DNA of 64,000 nt. Origin: Mesobacillus jeotgali. GTDB taxonomy: Bacteria; Bacillota; Bacilli; Bacillales; Cytobacillaceae. Of the stretch, positions 25,954 through 35,091 are shown in pieces. Position 1 is the stretch's first letter, and each line of letters opens with the position of its first letter. Under the pieces are notes generated by a model. It did not search any database. It was not told the DNA's origin and saw nothing but the letters and a program-made list of their open reading frames with translations. The position numbers and the translations under genes were made by a program. Location: positions 2,350,001 to 2,414,000 of the forward strand of contig NZ_CP109811.1 in NCBI RefSeq assembly GCF_014856545.2. Reading direction: 5' to 3'.

Positions 25954-27321
25954 ATGTACCAGACATATTCGACAAAAGAGAAAATTAAACAGATTTTTGT
26001 CATGCTGATCCCAATCTTGATAACTCAATTAGGGATGTTTTCAATGGTCTTTTTCAATACGATCATGTCAGGAAAATATAATTCTACAGACCTTGCAGGT
26101 GTAGCCATTGGGTCATCGATTTGGAGCCCGGTCTTCACCGGACTCAGTGGAATTCTTCTTGCGGTTTCACCGATTGCAGCCCAGCGGTTTGGTGAAAAGA
26201 AAGGAAAAGAAGTAGCCTCAATTCTCACTCATGGTATTTATTTGGCATTAATCATTGCAGCACTTGTTATCGTTTTGGGTGTTTTTCTGCTGAATCCTAT
26301 TTTAACAGCGATGAACCTTCCCGAGGGTGTCCACGAAACGGCCTTTCGCTATCTGGCCGGATTAAGCTTTGGAATCATCCCATTATTTATTTTTAATGTA
26401 TTAAGGTCTTTCATTTATGCGCTCGGAAAAACAAGAGTGGTCATGTATATCCTGCTGATGTCCCTGCCAATCAATTTCTTCTTGAACTATGTCTTGATTT
26501 TTGGTCACTGGGGTTTTCCTGAATTAGGCGGAGCCGGAGCAGGTTATGCAACGTCGATTACCTATTATGTAATCGCGGGAATGACTGCTGTTGTGATTAT
26601 AAAGCAAAAGCCATTCTCGGATTTTGTCGGGTTGGAATACTTCAAAGAGTTTTCCGGTGCGAAAGTGAAGGAGATCTTGAGTATCGGTGTCCCGATGGGA
26701 TTATCGATTTTCTTTGAAACTAGCATGTTTGCCGTCGTCACCATTTTGATCAGTAAATTCAATATCACTACTATTGCCGCCTATCAGTCCGCTCTGAATA
26801 TCGTTTCTTTTTTATACATGATTCCAATGAGTATTTCGATGGCGCAAACGGTTCTCGTCGGATTTGAAGTCGGGGCCGGCCGTTATCATGATGCCAAAGT
26901 CTATAGCTGGATGGGGATCTATCTTGGAGCTATTATTGCGGTTGGAGCGGGACTGCTAGTGGTGCTTTTCCGATATGAGGTAGCTGGATTTTATTCGAAT
27001 GAACCTGCCGTGATTGCCTTAACTGGCCAATTTTTGATCTATGCTTTGTTTTTCATGATATCTGACGCAATCCAGGCTACTGCGCTAGCAGCATTGCGCG
27101 GCTATAAAGACGTGAATATTTCTTTTGTCATAACCTTGATCGCATACTGGCTCATCTGCCTTCCGGTCGGGTACCTGCTGGCCCATAATACCGGACTTGG
27201 AGCTTCGGGATACTGGGTAGGACTGACAATCGGATTGCTCGCAGCTGGTATATCCTTATCATTAAGACTGATATTTATCCAAAAACGTCGTTTTAACGCT
27301 AATTTGGCAGAAGTTATCTAA
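25954..27321 (+). CDS. MATE-family multidrug efflux pump (NorM-like)
   Basis: A 455-residue transporter with about 12 membrane helices in two halves, using a Na+ or H+ gradient to export cationic drugs. Family signs: PILITQLGMFSMVFFNTIMSG in helix 1, IGSSIWSPVFTGLSGILLAVSPIAAQ, and the equivalent second-half helices LSIGVPMGLSIFFETSMFAVV and ISDAIQATALAALRGYKDV. ATG follows AAGGAG. It is monocistronic with its own terminator. Confidence 0.94.
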   Translation: MYQTYSTKEKIKQIFVMLIPILITQLGMFSMVFFNTIMSGKYNSTDLAGVAIGSSIWSPVFTGLSGILLAVSPIAAQRFGEKKGKEVASILTHGIYLALIIAALVIVLGVFLLNPILTAMNLPEGVHETAFRYLAGLSFGIIPLFIFNVLRSFIYALGKTRVVMYILLMSLPINFFLNYVLIFGHWGFPELGGAGAGYATSITYYVIAGMTAVVIIKQKPFSDFVGLEYFKEFSGAKVKEILSIGVPMGLSIFFETSMFAVVTILISKFNITTIAAYQSALNIVSFLYMIPMSISMAQTVLVGFEVGAGRYHDAKVYSWMGIYLGAIIAVGAGLLVVLFRYEVAGFYSNEPAVIALTGQFLIYALFFMISDAIQATALAALRGYKDVNISFVITLIAYWLICLPVGYLLAHNTGLGASGYWVGLTIGLLAAGISLSLRLIFIQKRRFNANLAEVI

Positions 27322-27326
27322 TGAAG

Positions 27327-27357
27327 AGTGAGGTTCCAAAAGGAATCTCGCTTTTTT
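27327..27357 (+). terminator. Terminator of the MATE gene
   Basis: AGTGAGGTTCC/GGAATCTCGCT stem followed by TTTTTTT. Confidence 0.82.
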
Positions 27358-27415
27358 TATGCCTCTATCATCGAGGGTTATTCACATCAATTTAATGAAA
27401 AATGTTGGACAGCCA

Positions 27416-27446
27416 AAACAAAGAAGAGACCTAATGGAAGGTCTCT
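27416..27446 (-). terminator. Terminator of the DUF4395 gene
   Basis: On the minus strand AGAGACCT/AGGTCTCT forms a stem followed by TCTTTGTTTT. Confidence 0.68.
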
Positions 27447-27447
27447 C

Positions 27448-27885
27448 TTAAGAGTTTACTGCATGTTTTTTTGGTTTGTATTTAGACCATTGAAAACGAA
27501 TGAAGCAGCCAATGCAAAATCCGAGGATTGCAATAAATGCGGCTAAAGCTACCATTATAGTAAATATATTTCCTAATAACGTTAGACCATTGACATAGGC
27601 AATGATTCCGCCAGCTAAGCAGCCAACAGCGATTTTCTGATTGAACTGCTGCTGTTCCCATTCCTCCGGGATATAATCCGATTTTTTCTTTCTAAGAAAA
27701 CTGCTCGCTATTTTCATTACCGGGTTAAATCCGAATAACAGCCCTGAAATCCCAGCAAGAAACGGTAAAGCCAAAATCCATTCTAAACCTGTTAACCAGG
27801 TGCTAATTACACTTATGACTATAAACCACTGATTTGTTCTAACCAGGGGCCGAGGAATTGTGCGAATTTCATCAGTTATTTTAAT
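27448..27885 (-). CDS. DUF4395 membrane protein with a non-AUG start
   Basis: DUF4395 proteins are small four-helix membrane proteins of unknown role. The signature IPRPLVRTNQWFIV at residues 10-23 appears only if the frame is extended upstream of the first conventional start codon (TTG 27774), which would remove the first helix. Extending to an ATT at 27885, with GAAAGG 5 bases before it and an in-frame stop 4 codons upstream, gives 145 residues starting MKITDEIRTIPRP, the normal family length. The core GLLFGFNPVMKIA, EEWEQQQFNQKIAV and LGFCIGCFIRFQW is intact. No other start codon (ATG, GTG, TTG, CTG) fits between the stop and the signature. Confidence 0.78.
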   Translation of the reverse strand: MKITDEIRTIPRPLVRTNQWFIVISVISTWLTGLEWILALPFLAGISGLLFGFNPVMKIASSFLRKKKSDYIPEEWEQQQFNQKIAVGCLAGGIIAYVNGLTLLGNIFTIMVALAAFIAILGFCIGCFIRFQWSKYKPKKHAVNS

Positions 27886-28053
27886 TCCGACCTTTCATAT
27901 TGGTTTATTAGTATTTTATCTTTTTTTCCTTGGAATGTGAAGCCTTAGGTGATTTATTTTTATTTTTTACCACAACATGCGGAAATATGGAAAAGTATCC
28001 CTGAATATAATGGAATGGTGGTTTTTAATATATAGAGGAATGATGGGGGTAAC

Positions 28054-29067
28054 ATGGGGAGAAAAATGAGGTTTATTGGGCTGTTAGTTGTTGCGGTATT
28101 TATTGGATTGGCTGGATGTTCGGAACCTACAGCAAAAAAAGCTGAGAAAGAGAATAAGGTGATTGAACAGGAGGGCGAGCAAGAAACAGAAAATGCAGAG
28201 AAAGAAAATGAGCCTGTTAAAGAAGAAGAAGAGGCTAAACCAATTGTAGTGAATGTGATCGAGCCTGACACCCAAAAAGTGATTCGATCACTTATACCGG
28301 CGGATATGGGTTATGGAAATGACAATGCAAGGTATAGAGCCGAATTGGAGAAATGGGCCCGAGAATTGGCTCGCGGGACGGAGACGACTCCTGGATACGA
28401 CCAAAGGATGATTCCGGATAAGCTTGGTCCGGATGGACAGGTGATTAAAGGGAGCCCTTTAATTGTTTTGGAAGAAGCGGAACTGGTTGAAAAGATCATC
28501 GAAGCTTCAGAAAAAGGGGGAAATGTCGAGCTGCCACTTTATGTAACGGCGAGTGGTTACGAAATCAATGATGCTTCCCAGCTAGGCGAGGTTGTTGTTG
28601 GAAAATACACAACCTATTTTAACGCTTCCGTTGCAGGCAGGACGAAGAATATTGAGCTTTCAGCTGAGGCGATTAATAATGTAATCCTGGGCACTGGGGA
28701 TGTGTTTTCCTTTAATACCACTGTCGGTCCAAGCGACGAAGCCCATGGCTATCAGCCTGCTGAAGAAATTGTGAACAAAAAGCTGGTCATGGGGATAGGA
28801 GGGGGCATCTGTCAGACTTCGTCCACTTTATTCAATGCTGTTGATGAACTTGGTGTTGGATATGTGGAAAAACATCATCATTCCCTATCTGTAGGCTACG
28901 TCCCTGAAGGAAGGGATGCAACAGTTTCATATGGAGGCAAAGATTTTAGGTTTGCGAACACAACTGGTGTGCCTCTTTTGCTGAAAGCAATAATGGGAAA
29001 AGGGTCTTTGACCGTAGAAGTGAGGACCTCCAAAGAGTACGAAGCTCAAATGAAGAAAGGTATTTAA
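28054..29067 (+). CDS. VanW-family lipoprotein
   Basis: A 337-residue exported protein. MRFIGLLVVAVFIGLAGC is a lipoprotein signal with the lipobox LAGC, then a 50-residue Glu/Lys-rich linker. The VanW domain covers about 185-335: YFNASVAGRTKNIELSAEAIN, GDVFSFNTTVGPS, GGGICQTSSTLFNAV, HHHSLSVGYVPEGRDATVSY. VanW proteins are common cell-wall-associated proteins in Firmicutes and do not by themselves give vancomycin resistance; no vanHAX genes are near. ATG 28054 has GGGGGTAAC upstream; ATG 28066 is also possible. Confidence 0.92.
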   Translation: MGRKMRFIGLLVVAVFIGLAGCSEPTAKKAEKENKVIEQEGEQETENAEKENEPVKEEEEAKPIVVNVIEPDTQKVIRSLIPADMGYGNDNARYRAELEKWARELARGTETTPGYDQRMIPDKLGPDGQVIKGSPLIVLEEAELVEKIIEASEKGGNVELPLYVTASGYEINDASQLGEVVVGKYTTYFNASVAGRTKNIELSAEAINNVILGTGDVFSFNTTVGPSDEAHGYQPAEEIVNKKLVMGIGGGICQTSSTLFNAVDELGVGYVEKHHHSLSVGYVPEGRDATVSYGGKDFRFANTTGVPLLLKAIMGKGSLTVEVRTSKEYEAQMKKGI

Positions 29068-29177
29068 TGGTCTTAAACTGATTCAGTCAAAAGATGTAGA
29101 AAGAATCAATCTGGTGGTGAATGTTTCCATTACTTCATTCCCTTATTCTTAAGTTAAGAACAAGGGAGGCGAACGAT

Positions 29178-29333
29178 ATGGAAATGAATTATTTAGCATT
29201 AGAATATATATGGAATACAAAGAAGGAAGAAATGAAGCGGAAAGATGATTTTAGGGAAACTTATAAACTCTATCCAGAGCTTACTAGGTTTCAGTGGATT
29301 AATTCTTTAAGGAGGGAGAATAAATCAAAGTAA
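29178..29333 (+). CDS. 51-residue basic protein, unknown
   Basis: ATG 29178 follows AGGGAGGCGA. The 51 residues are polar and aromatic (MEMNYLALEYIWNTKKEEMK, then YPELTRFQWINSLRRENKSK). It overlaps the likely non-AUG start of the next gene, which suggests translational coupling. Family not recognised. Confidence 0.58.
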   Translation: MEMNYLALEYIWNTKKEEMKRKDDFRETYKLYPELTRFQWINSLRRENKSK

Positions 29334-29344
29334 TAAAATATTTA

Positions 29345-29719
29345 ATGTATACAGCAGGTTTTATCATTTTGCTGATTGTTATTGGTAACCTTCAGCAAAG
29401 CTTTGATAATATTGGAAGGGAGACGTTTAGGCTCTACCCTTGGAGCATCCTTGCTGTTATTTTATATTTTCCTTTGGGTGTTTATCTCGGAATTCCGGGA
29501 ATTATGAAGGAATACCAAAAGGATGGAAAATGGAAATTCAGCTGGTATAAGAATATTTTCATAACTCTGCCGCTGATCTATTTTTCGTTCTTCTGGTTCA
29601 TTCCAACTTCTTATCCGATACCAGATTTGATGGTAGGATCCCATTCAACGTTTAAACTGGCGATGCTGGCTTCAGGGATTGTTTTCATGTATAGCATCAC
29701 TAAAGAAAACAGCGGCTGA
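29345..29719 (+). CDS. Small membrane protein, unknown; start possibly ATC at 29324
   Basis: A 124-residue protein with about four hydrophobic helices (TAGFIILLIVIGNL, WSILAVILYFPLGVYLG, IFITLPLIYFSFFWFI, LAMLASGIVFMYS). The ATG at 29345 is 29 nt from the only good ribosome binding site, GGAGGG at 29311-29316. An in-frame ATC at 29324, at normal spacing, would add IKVIKYL and complete the first helix neatly. ATC starts are very rare, so I keep ATG here and flag the alternative. Function unknown. Confidence 0.62.
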   Translation: MYTAGFIILLIVIGNLQQSFDNIGRETFRLYPWSILAVILYFPLGVYLGIPGIMKEYQKDGKWKFSWYKNIFITLPLIYFSFFWFIPTSYPIPDLMVGSHSTFKLAMLASGIVFMYSITKENSG

Positions 29720-29736
29720 TATTGTGCCGCTGTTTT
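29707..29736. terminator. Terminator between convergent small genes
   Basis: AAACAGCGGC/GCCGCTGTTTTT stem; its 5' arm overlaps the end of the membrane-protein gene. Confidence 0.8.
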
Positions 29737-29740
29737 TCTA

Positions 29741-29959
29741 TTAGGAGGTCCGTCTCTTTTCATTTACATTCACCAATAGCCCACGTTTGATCCAATAATC
29801 AAAGTTATCCACCGGAAAAACACTTCGATTCTCTGCGTTGTTCATTTTGATGATTACGCTGCTGTTTGAAACCTCTAAAACCTTTAATCTGTCTGAGTTA
29901 TACATATTGGGCAAAAAGCCATGACGAATTTCAAATTCCATATTATTTTGATAATCCAT
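29741..29959 (-). CDS. 72-residue protein, unknown
   Basis: A small soluble protein (MDYQNNMEFEIRHGFLPNMY...) with a compact beta-rich look: VLEVSNSSVIIKMN followed by SVFPVDNFDYWIKRGLLV. ATG follows GGGAGGG. It reads away from the sigma/membrane-partner pair. Family not recognised. Confidence 0.6.
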   Translation of the reverse strand: MDYQNNMEFEIRHGFLPNMYNSDRLKVLEVSNSSVIIKMNNAENRSVFPVDNFDYWIKRGLLVNVNEKRRTS

Positions 29960-30023
29960 AAAAAACCCTCCCGGATTTCATTATGAATATAATATTTGTC
30001 AAAAACAGTTTAATTATCCAATT

Positions 30024-30869
30024 TTAAAAGCCGAAATAAACATCAATAAAATTCTGCAGCTCGGCTGTTTTGTCGCCATCACCTTGGTAGGAGTATCCAT
30101 GAATTTCTCCTTTTCCGTCGTGATTGATCGTCATATCGAGGTCATTCAGCAATTTTTGTAAATATACAACTGACTGACTCATTTCTTCTGAAGGTTCCTT
30201 CCAGTATTTATGGGCATCAAATTTGCTGACACCTTCGATATTGACGCCATCTAACCGCTTTCCTTGTTCCTCATGAATTATGATAGTCAAGCTATATAGA
30301 TTATTAAAGTCTTTCTCTATATCTGTTCCTTGGACTTTTATTATATTTAGTCCATTTTGCACAGACATTGACTCTAAATAATAATAGTACATATCATCAT
30401 AGCCTCTTTGAGTTAGTTTGGAATCAGCAGAGGGCTTTGTTTGGATTGATCTATTAGCACTTGCGATATAAGCCCTTGCACTGGTCGGCATATCATAATG
30501 TGCTCCTGGTTCAAGGACAGTTACATCTTTCCATTCTTTCGCACCTGAACCTTGGGTGAGCTGATCTTTTTCAGTTCCTATTTTGGAAGTTTCTCTGGTT
30601 GTTTCATCCGCAAGTGTGACGGAAGGAGATGTTACTGCCGAACGGTTATCCGGAAAAAGATTATAATATGTGAATGAACCAATAGAGAGTAAGAAAACCA
30701 TCGTTACTGCAACTGAAAGAATAGGACCAATCAAATTCTTATTTTTCTGTGCATAGCTTTTATTAATTGCTTGTTCTAGTATACGCTTTTTTTCCGCTTG
30801 ACTCATACGGCCATTCTTTAAGACAGTATGGTTCATGCTCGAACGCAAGTTTTTTAATTTATTCTCCAT
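30024..30869 (-). CDS. Membrane-anchored partner of the ECF sigma factor (anti-sigma-like)
   Basis: A 281-residue protein with one membrane helix (about 48-70, IGPILSVAVTMVFLLSIGSF). The 47 cytoplasmic residues are basic and helical (KNGRMSQAEKKRILEQAINK), and the rest is extracytoplasmic, with a DUF4825/DUF4179-like mixed alpha/beta appearance I cannot name with certainty. The ATG lies inside the end of the sigma gene (11-bp overlap), so the two are co-translated. This arrangement is typical of a membrane anti-sigma factor sensing envelope conditions. No zinc-binding HxxxCxxC motif is present. Confidence 0.72.
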   Translation of the reverse strand: MENKLKNLRSSMNHTVLKNGRMSQAEKKRILEQAINKSYAQKNKNLIGPILSVAVTMVFLLSIGSFTYYNLFPDNRSAVTSPSVTLADETTRETSKIGTEKDQLTQGSGAKEWKDVTVLEPGAHYDMPTSARAYIASANRSIQTKPSADSKLTQRGYDDMYYYYLESMSVQNGLNIIKVQGTDIEKDFNNLYSLTIIIHEEQGKRLDGVNIEGVSKFDAHKYWKEPSEEMSQSVVYLQKLLNDLDMTINHDGKGEIHGYSYQGDGDKTAELQNFIDVYFGF

Positions 30870-31398
30870 CCAGTTCAACCCCTTCGTACATTTTACGAAG
30901 CAATGATTTGGCACGCCTTAGTCTTGTTTTGACAGTATCTAGGTTTATATTACTCAATTCACTTATTTCTCGGATGTTCAAATCCTCGTAATAGTATAAA
31001 ATGATGACCTCACGATATTTTGCTGGCAGCCTTAGCACCTTCTCTGAAAGAATGTATTCATCATTTTTTTCTATGACTTCGTCTTCTGGCGACGCTTTAA
31101 TTCCAGAAAACAAGGACCAGTTGAAATCAAAAGGAACAATCGATTTATACCATTTGCTTTTTAAGTAATCCTTGGATTTATTCACAGTAATTTTAAATAA
31201 CCAAGTTTTATATGAACTCTCGATTCGGAATGAATCCAGATTCTTATAGCAGGAAATGAACACTTCCTGGGTAATATCCTCAGCGGCTTGCCAGCTTTTT
31301 ACATACGTATATGCCAATCGTTTCACACGTTCTGAATATTCATCAACCAACATCTCCAATAATTCCTCAGTAGTTATAGTTCTTCTGCCAGGCTCCAA
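30859..31398 (-). CDS. ECF-type RNA polymerase sigma factor
   Basis: A 179-residue extracytoplasmic-function sigma factor. Region 2 is LVDEYSERVKRLAYTYVKSWQAAEDITQEVFISCYKNLD and following; region 4 is LPAKYREVIILYYYEDLNIREI...LDTVKTRLRRAKSLLRKMY, with the -35-recognition helix. The start is a judgement: TTG 31398 has GAGGTGG 5 bases upstream and gives a normal N-terminus; ATG 31458 would add 20 atypical residues without a ribosome binding site. It heads a two-gene unit with the membrane partner. Function is probably envelope stress, by analogy. Confidence 0.88.
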   Translation of the reverse strand: MEPGRRTITTEELLEMLVDEYSERVKRLAYTYVKSWQAAEDITQEVFISCYKNLDSFRIESSYKTWLFKITVNKSKDYLKSKWYKSIVPFDFNWSLFSGIKASPEDEVIEKNDEYILSEKVLRLPAKYREVIILYYYEDLNIREISELSNINLDTVKTRLRRAKSLLRKMYEGVELDGE

Positions 31399-31593
31399 CT
31401 TTCCACCTCTATTCATTTTGCTCATATTTAGACGATTTAGGTGACATAAAAGGTTCATATGCTAAAAATTATACACGACGGTTTTTAGAAAGACTTAAAG
31501 AGTATATAAATAAGGAGAGAATTCTATTTTCGTGTTTATCTATTTGATGTTGATGGTCGATAGGATAAATATTCAGAAGTTTCCTCCTAAACA

Positions 31594-31624
31594 GAAAAAG
31601 CAAGAGGGGAAAACCCTCTTGCTG
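31594..31624. terminator. Terminator of the methionine operon
   Basis: AGCAAGAGGG/CCCTCTTGCT stem; on the minus strand followed by TTTTTCTG. It lies just beyond the metH stop. Confidence 0.82.
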
Positions 31625-31638
31625 AAATATTCAATCTC

Positions 31639-34600
31639 CTAATTCTTTAATACATTGAAATACCTTGCTTCTGGATGAGAGAAGACAATAGCTGTAACCG
31701 ATGCCTCCGGTTCCATCATGAATCCTTCGGTCAAATTAATTCCAATATCTTCTGGCTGGATCAAGTTGAAAAGCTTTTTTTGATCTTCTAAATCGGGACA
31801 GGCAGGATATCCGAAAGAGAACCGCTGACCTTGATACTTTGCTGCGAAACGGTCCTTCATGGTCATATCCGGTGTGTCCGGGAAACCCCATCGATCACGG
31901 ATTTGGCGATGAATCAATTCCGCGAATCCTTCTGCACTTTCAAGAGCAAGTGCCTGGAGGGCATGGCTTTCCAGGAATCTTCCATCGTTTTTTAGCTGTT
32001 CTGCCGCTTGGCGAATGCCTGCACCTGCTGTGACTGCGAACATTCCGATGTAATCCTTTTCGGAATCACTGACAGGGCGGACGTAATCTGCCAGGCATAG
32101 TCCAGGAGAAACCTCTTGTCTTGGAAAATCAAAGGTTTCAAGGATTTCATCTGGTTGTTCAGGATTAAAGATATAAAGCCTATTTCCCTCTGACTGGGCA
32201 GGGAAGAACTGATAAACGGAAGCAGGTTTGATCCACTCATTTGCCTTGGCTTCCTTTATAAGAGATTGAACGACTTCCTGAAGCTTGACAGCTTTTTCAT
32301 TCCCATCAGCAAGCAGTCTTTCTACCTTTCCCTTAAGTCCAAGATGATGCCCCAGAAGCATTTGCTGGTTTATATAGGGCTCAATATGGGAGAGGGAGTA
32401 GGATTTAACAAGATGCCTCTTTGTATCCTGCGGAATGAAAACCGGTGCCTTAACTGTTACTTTTGGACGTTCTAAAACAGTTGTGGCAGAGGTTCGACCC
32501 GTTGTCGTATAGTCCTGCTTATTCATCGCTGCTTCTTGCTTAGCCTTTTGTTCCTTTAAAAATTGTTCGTACCCGTCTGGTTCCCGAAGCTGATTTGCAA
32601 TCGACAGGCCGTTCATTGCATCTTTTGCATACAATACAAGACCGTCATACTCTTTGGAAATCTTTGTATCAGTGAACTTCCTTGATAATGCAGCGCCGCC
32701 CACAAGGATGGGAGTGTCGATCCCAGCTTGCTTCATATCATGGGCAGTCAGCACCATCTGCTGTGCAGATTTAACAAGAAGTCCTGAGAGCCCAACGATA
32801 TCTGGTTTTTCCTTTTTTATGGCCTCTATAAGTGCAGTTGGAGTCACCTTGATTCCCAGGTCGACAACATCGTAACCATTATTGCTGAGGATAATATCTA
32901 CAAGGTTTTTGCCAATATCATGGACATCGCCCTTTACAGTCGCGAGGAGTACCTTTCCCTTTGCTGCCGTTGTATCATTTTTCTCCATATGAGGCTCCAA
33001 ATGGGACACAGCGGCCTTCATGACCTCTGCACTCTGAAGAACCTCGGCCACAATCAACTGGTTGTCATTGAACAGCCTGCCAACTTCTTTCATCCCATTC
33101 ATCAATGGACCATTTATAATATCCAGCGGGGCAAGGAAGATGCCCAGTGCCATATCAAGGTCTTGCTGAAGGCCTTCTTTTGTTCCTTCAACTACATAGT
33201 AGGCAAGTCGTTCTTCTAGGGTCATATCAGGCAATGCGCTTTTTGTTTCCTTCTTTTTATCCCGGTAAAAATCGGTGAATTCCGCAAGTGTCTTATCAGT
33301 TGTACTGAATAACAGCTCTTCAGCCATTTTAACTTCTTCCGCACTTATCGAAGCAAATCGCTCAAGCTTTTCTGTATTCACGATTGCGTAATCAAGACCT
33401 GCCTGGGTGCAGTGATAAAGAAATACTGAATTTAACACCTCACGGCCGACAGGAGGCAGGCCAAAGGAAACATTGCTGATTCCAAGAATACTTTGTGTTT
33501 CAGGGAAGGTTTCTTTGATTCTTCTGATTCCATCCACTGTTGCTTTTGCTGAGCCAATATATTGTTCATCCCCGGTGCCGACAGGGAAGACGAGAGGATC
33601 AAAAATCAAATCCTGTGCAGGTACTTTATATTTGTTGACTAGCAGGTCGTATGATCTTTTGGCAATTTCTAATTTCCTTTCAGCAGTTACACCCATACCT
33701 TCCTCATCGATTGTTCCGACAACAACAGCAGCACCATATTTATGGATCAAGCGTGCCACTGACTTGAATCGTTCTTCGCCATCTTCAAGATTGATGGAAT
33801 TGATGATTGCTTTACCCTGTGAATATCTCAAAGCTTTTTCGATTACTTCATCATCTGTAGAGTCTATAACGAGTGGAGCCTTCACTTTTTTTACAACTTC
33901 CCTTATGAATCCTTCCATATCCTGAAGTTCATCCCGGTCCGGGTCAGCCAAACAAATATCGATGACGTGTGCTCCATTTTTAACCTGAGCCCTTGCAATC
34001 TCAGCTGCTTCCTCAAGTTTGCCTTCAGAGATCAGACGTTTGAATTTTCTGGAACCGATAACGTTCGTCCGTTCCCCAACCATAATTGGCCTTAGTGTTG
34101 GATCATCATAGATGAAAGGCTCAATCCCGGAAACCATATGTAAATTGTTTTCTTCCGTCTGCCTTGGCAGGCGCTCTTGCATTTTTTCCGAAATTGCCTT
34201 TATATGTGCAGGTGTCGTACCACAGCAGCCTCCGACAATATTCAGCCAGCCTTCACGGGCAAAATCGGCGAGCTTCTGGGCGAGCGTGTCAGGCGTTTCA
34301 TGATATTGACCTTCCTCGTCGGGCAGCCCAGCGTTCGGATAGCAGCTGACAGCAGAAGTCGAAAGGGAGGACAGGGAACGCAAATGCTCCTGCATGAATT
34401 CCGGTCCGGTTGCGCAATTCAATCCAATCGCAATCGGATTCATATGCTGTACTGAAATATAAAAGGCTTCTATAGACTGGCCGGCAAGTGTCGTGCCCAT
34501 TGGTTCAATTGTGGCAGAAATCATGAGAGGGAGCTCTTTGCCACTTTTTTGGAATGCACGCTGGATTCCCGTATAAGCAGCTTTAACGTTCAGCAAATCC

Positions 34601-35091
34601 TGGCTCGTTTCGAGCAAAAGCAAATCGACATTGCCATCGATCAGGCCAAGAGCCTGCTCCTCGTAGGAAGCTGACATTTCTTCAAAGGTTGATCCCCCGG
34701 TCACGCTAAGTGTTTTGGTAGTCGGACCCATTGAACCAGCCACAAATCGCGGCTTGGAGGGAGTGGATGACTCGTCAGCCGCTCTCCTGGCAATAAGAGC
34801 CGCTTCCTTGTTGATTTCGTACGCTCTGTGGCCCAGGCCGTATTCGTCAAGAACCAGGCTTGTGGCACCGAAGGTATTGGTCTCAACGATGTCTGCACCG
34901 GCTTCGAAGTATTCACGATGAATCTTTTCAATTACTTCCGGCACAGTTATATTCAGGATTTCGTTACAGCCATCATATTCTTCACCGCCAAAATCTGCGG
35001 GGGTCAAGTCTGCCTGCTGGAGCATCGTTCCCATCGCTCCGTCCATAATCAGGATTTTTTTCTTCATCTGTTCAGTTAACAAGGTTGACAT
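31639..35091 (-). CDS. metH: Cobalamin-dependent methionine synthase
   Basis: Transfers the methyl group of methyltetrahydrofolate via cobalamin to homocysteine. The 1150-residue chain has the four modules in order: homocysteine-binding with zinc ligands in VGGCCGTTPAHI (near 290), pterin-binding beginning MVGERTNVIGSRKF (near 340), the B12 cap and Rossmann domains with the cobalt-ligand motif DVHDIGKNL (near 720), and the SAM-dependent reactivation domain (from about 880) containing RFSFGYPACPDL. ATG follows GAGGAGG and overlaps the end of yitJ by 20 bp. It is last in the met operon. Confidence 0.97.
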   Translation of the reverse strand: MSTLLTEQMKKKILIMDGAMGTMLQQADLTPADFGGEEYDGCNEILNITVPEVIEKIHREYFEAGADIVETNTFGATSLVLDEYGLGHRAYEINKEAALIARRAADESSTPSKPRFVAGSMGPTTKTLSVTGGSTFEEMSASYEEQALGLIDGNVDLLLLETSQDLLNVKAAYTGIQRAFQKSGKELPLMISATIEPMGTTLAGQSIEAFYISVQHMNPIAIGLNCATGPEFMQEHLRSLSSLSTSAVSCYPNAGLPDEEGQYHETPDTLAQKLADFAREGWLNIVGGCCGTTPAHIKAISEKMQERLPRQTEENNLHMVSGIEPFIYDDPTLRPIMVGERTNVIGSRKFKRLISEGKLEEAAEIARAQVKNGAHVIDICLADPDRDELQDMEGFIREVVKKVKAPLVIDSTDDEVIEKALRYSQGKAIINSINLEDGEERFKSVARLIHKYGAAVVVGTIDEEGMGVTAERKLEIAKRSYDLLVNKYKVPAQDLIFDPLVFPVGTGDEQYIGSAKATVDGIRRIKETFPETQSILGISNVSFGLPPVGREVLNSVFLYHCTQAGLDYAIVNTEKLERFASISAEEVKMAEELLFSTTDKTLAEFTDFYRDKKKETKSALPDMTLEERLAYYVVEGTKEGLQQDLDMALGIFLAPLDIINGPLMNGMKEVGRLFNDNQLIVAEVLQSAEVMKAAVSHLEPHMEKNDTTAAKGKVLLATVKGDVHDIGKNLVDIILSNNGYDVVDLGIKVTPTALIEAIKKEKPDIVGLSGLLVKSAQQMVLTAHDMKQAGIDTPILVGGAALSRKFTDTKISKEYDGLVLYAKDAMNGLSIANQLREPDGYEQFLKEQKAKQEAAMNKQDYTTTGRTSATTVLERPKVTVKAPVFIPQDTKRHLVKSYSLSHIEPYINQQMLLGHHLGLKGKVERLLADGNEKAVKLQEVVQSLIKEAKANEWIKPASVYQFFPAQSEGNRLYIFNPEQPDEILETFDFPRQEVSPGLCLADYVRPVSDSEKDYIGMFAVTAGAGIRQAAEQLKNDGRFLESHALQALALESAEGFAELIHRQIRDRWGFPDTPDMTMKDRFAAKYQGQRFSFGYPACPDLEDQKKLFNLIQPEDIGINLTEGFMMEPEASVTAIVFSHPEARYFNVLKN

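Noticed and set aside
28054..29067. Vancomycin resistance gene vanW
   Set aside because: VanW-domain lipoproteins are common in Firmicutes; no vanHAX or vanRS genes are present.
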